From Solirubrobacteraceae bacterium (GTDB lineage: Bacteria > Actinomycetota > Thermoleophilia > Solirubrobacterales > Solirubrobacteraceae): DNA of 13,490 nucleotides. A program made the translations under genes and the position numbers. Below, in pieces: positions 13,478-13,490 of this stretch. Every line of letters begins with the position of its first letter. The stretch's first letter is position 1. The stretch is taken from the NCBI GenBank assembly GCA_019683665.1, contig JADGIB010000068.1, positions 1-13,490 of the forward strand, written 5' to 3'. The notes under the pieces are model-generated. The model saw only the letters and a program-made list of their open reading frames with translations. It was not told where the DNA came from and did no database searches.

Positions 13478-13490
13478 GGCCCCTTGGTGT

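Noticed and set aside
1..13490. tRNA, rRNA, riboswitch, insertion sequence or attachment site
   Set aside because: Reading both strands I saw no tRNA-like TTCGANNC arm context in the gaps, no transposase-like protein and no long terminal repeats; every gap over 60 bases is described as regulatory or terminator sequence.

Overview
The window looks like a chromosomal segment of a very GC-rich actinobacterium. Coding density is high, GTG and TTG starts are common, third codon positions are nearly all G or C, and the gene families present (MMPL exporter, Stf0-type sulfotransferase, DtxR/IdeR-type iron box) are typical of actinobacteria. The style resembles Thermoleophilia/Solirubrobacterales, but that is an impression and no marker gene here proves it. 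No RNA gene, insertion sequence, CRISPR array or phage module was found.

Layout: (1) 1-1136, minus strand: a small secreted His/Arg-rich protein followed 10 bases later by an ECF-type sigma factor that runs off the left edge. (2) 1228-1677, plus: a SRPBCC (polyketide cyclase-like) protein, divergent from the first pair and separated by a GC-rich hairpin from the convergent sulfatase. (3) 1747-3941: a sulfatase (minus) and a Stf0-type sulfotransferase (plus) fire away from each other across a 29-base gap, an apparent sulfate-on/sulfate-off pair. (4) 3966-6928: an MMPL exporter (minus) divergent from a TetR regulator (plus), with a palindrome and a direct repeat between them that look like the operator. 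(5) 6943-9847, plus: two FecCD-type permeases and a FepC-type ATPase in a tightly overlapping operon, preceded by a 19-base site close to the DtxR/IdeR iron box; no substrate-binding protein is present. (6) 9860-12079, minus: a GT4-type glycosyltransferase and a phosphodiester-glycosidase (NAGPA-domain) protein. (7) 12182-13477, minus: an acetyl-CoA hydrolase/transferase-family CoA-transferase.

The clearest functional units are the iron-regulated siderophore uptake operon, the self-contained TetR/MMPL export module and the sulfatase/sulfotransferase pair. The last resembles, from memory, the neighbouring stf0 and sulfatase genes of Mycobacterium tuberculosis, and here it also sits beside an MMPL exporter. 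I did not find a clearly undescribed multi-gene system. The most unusual items are the cysteine-framed His/Arg-rich loop in the protein upstream of the sigma factor, the variant sulfatase active-site motif, and the variant position in the sulfotransferase where the general base is expected.
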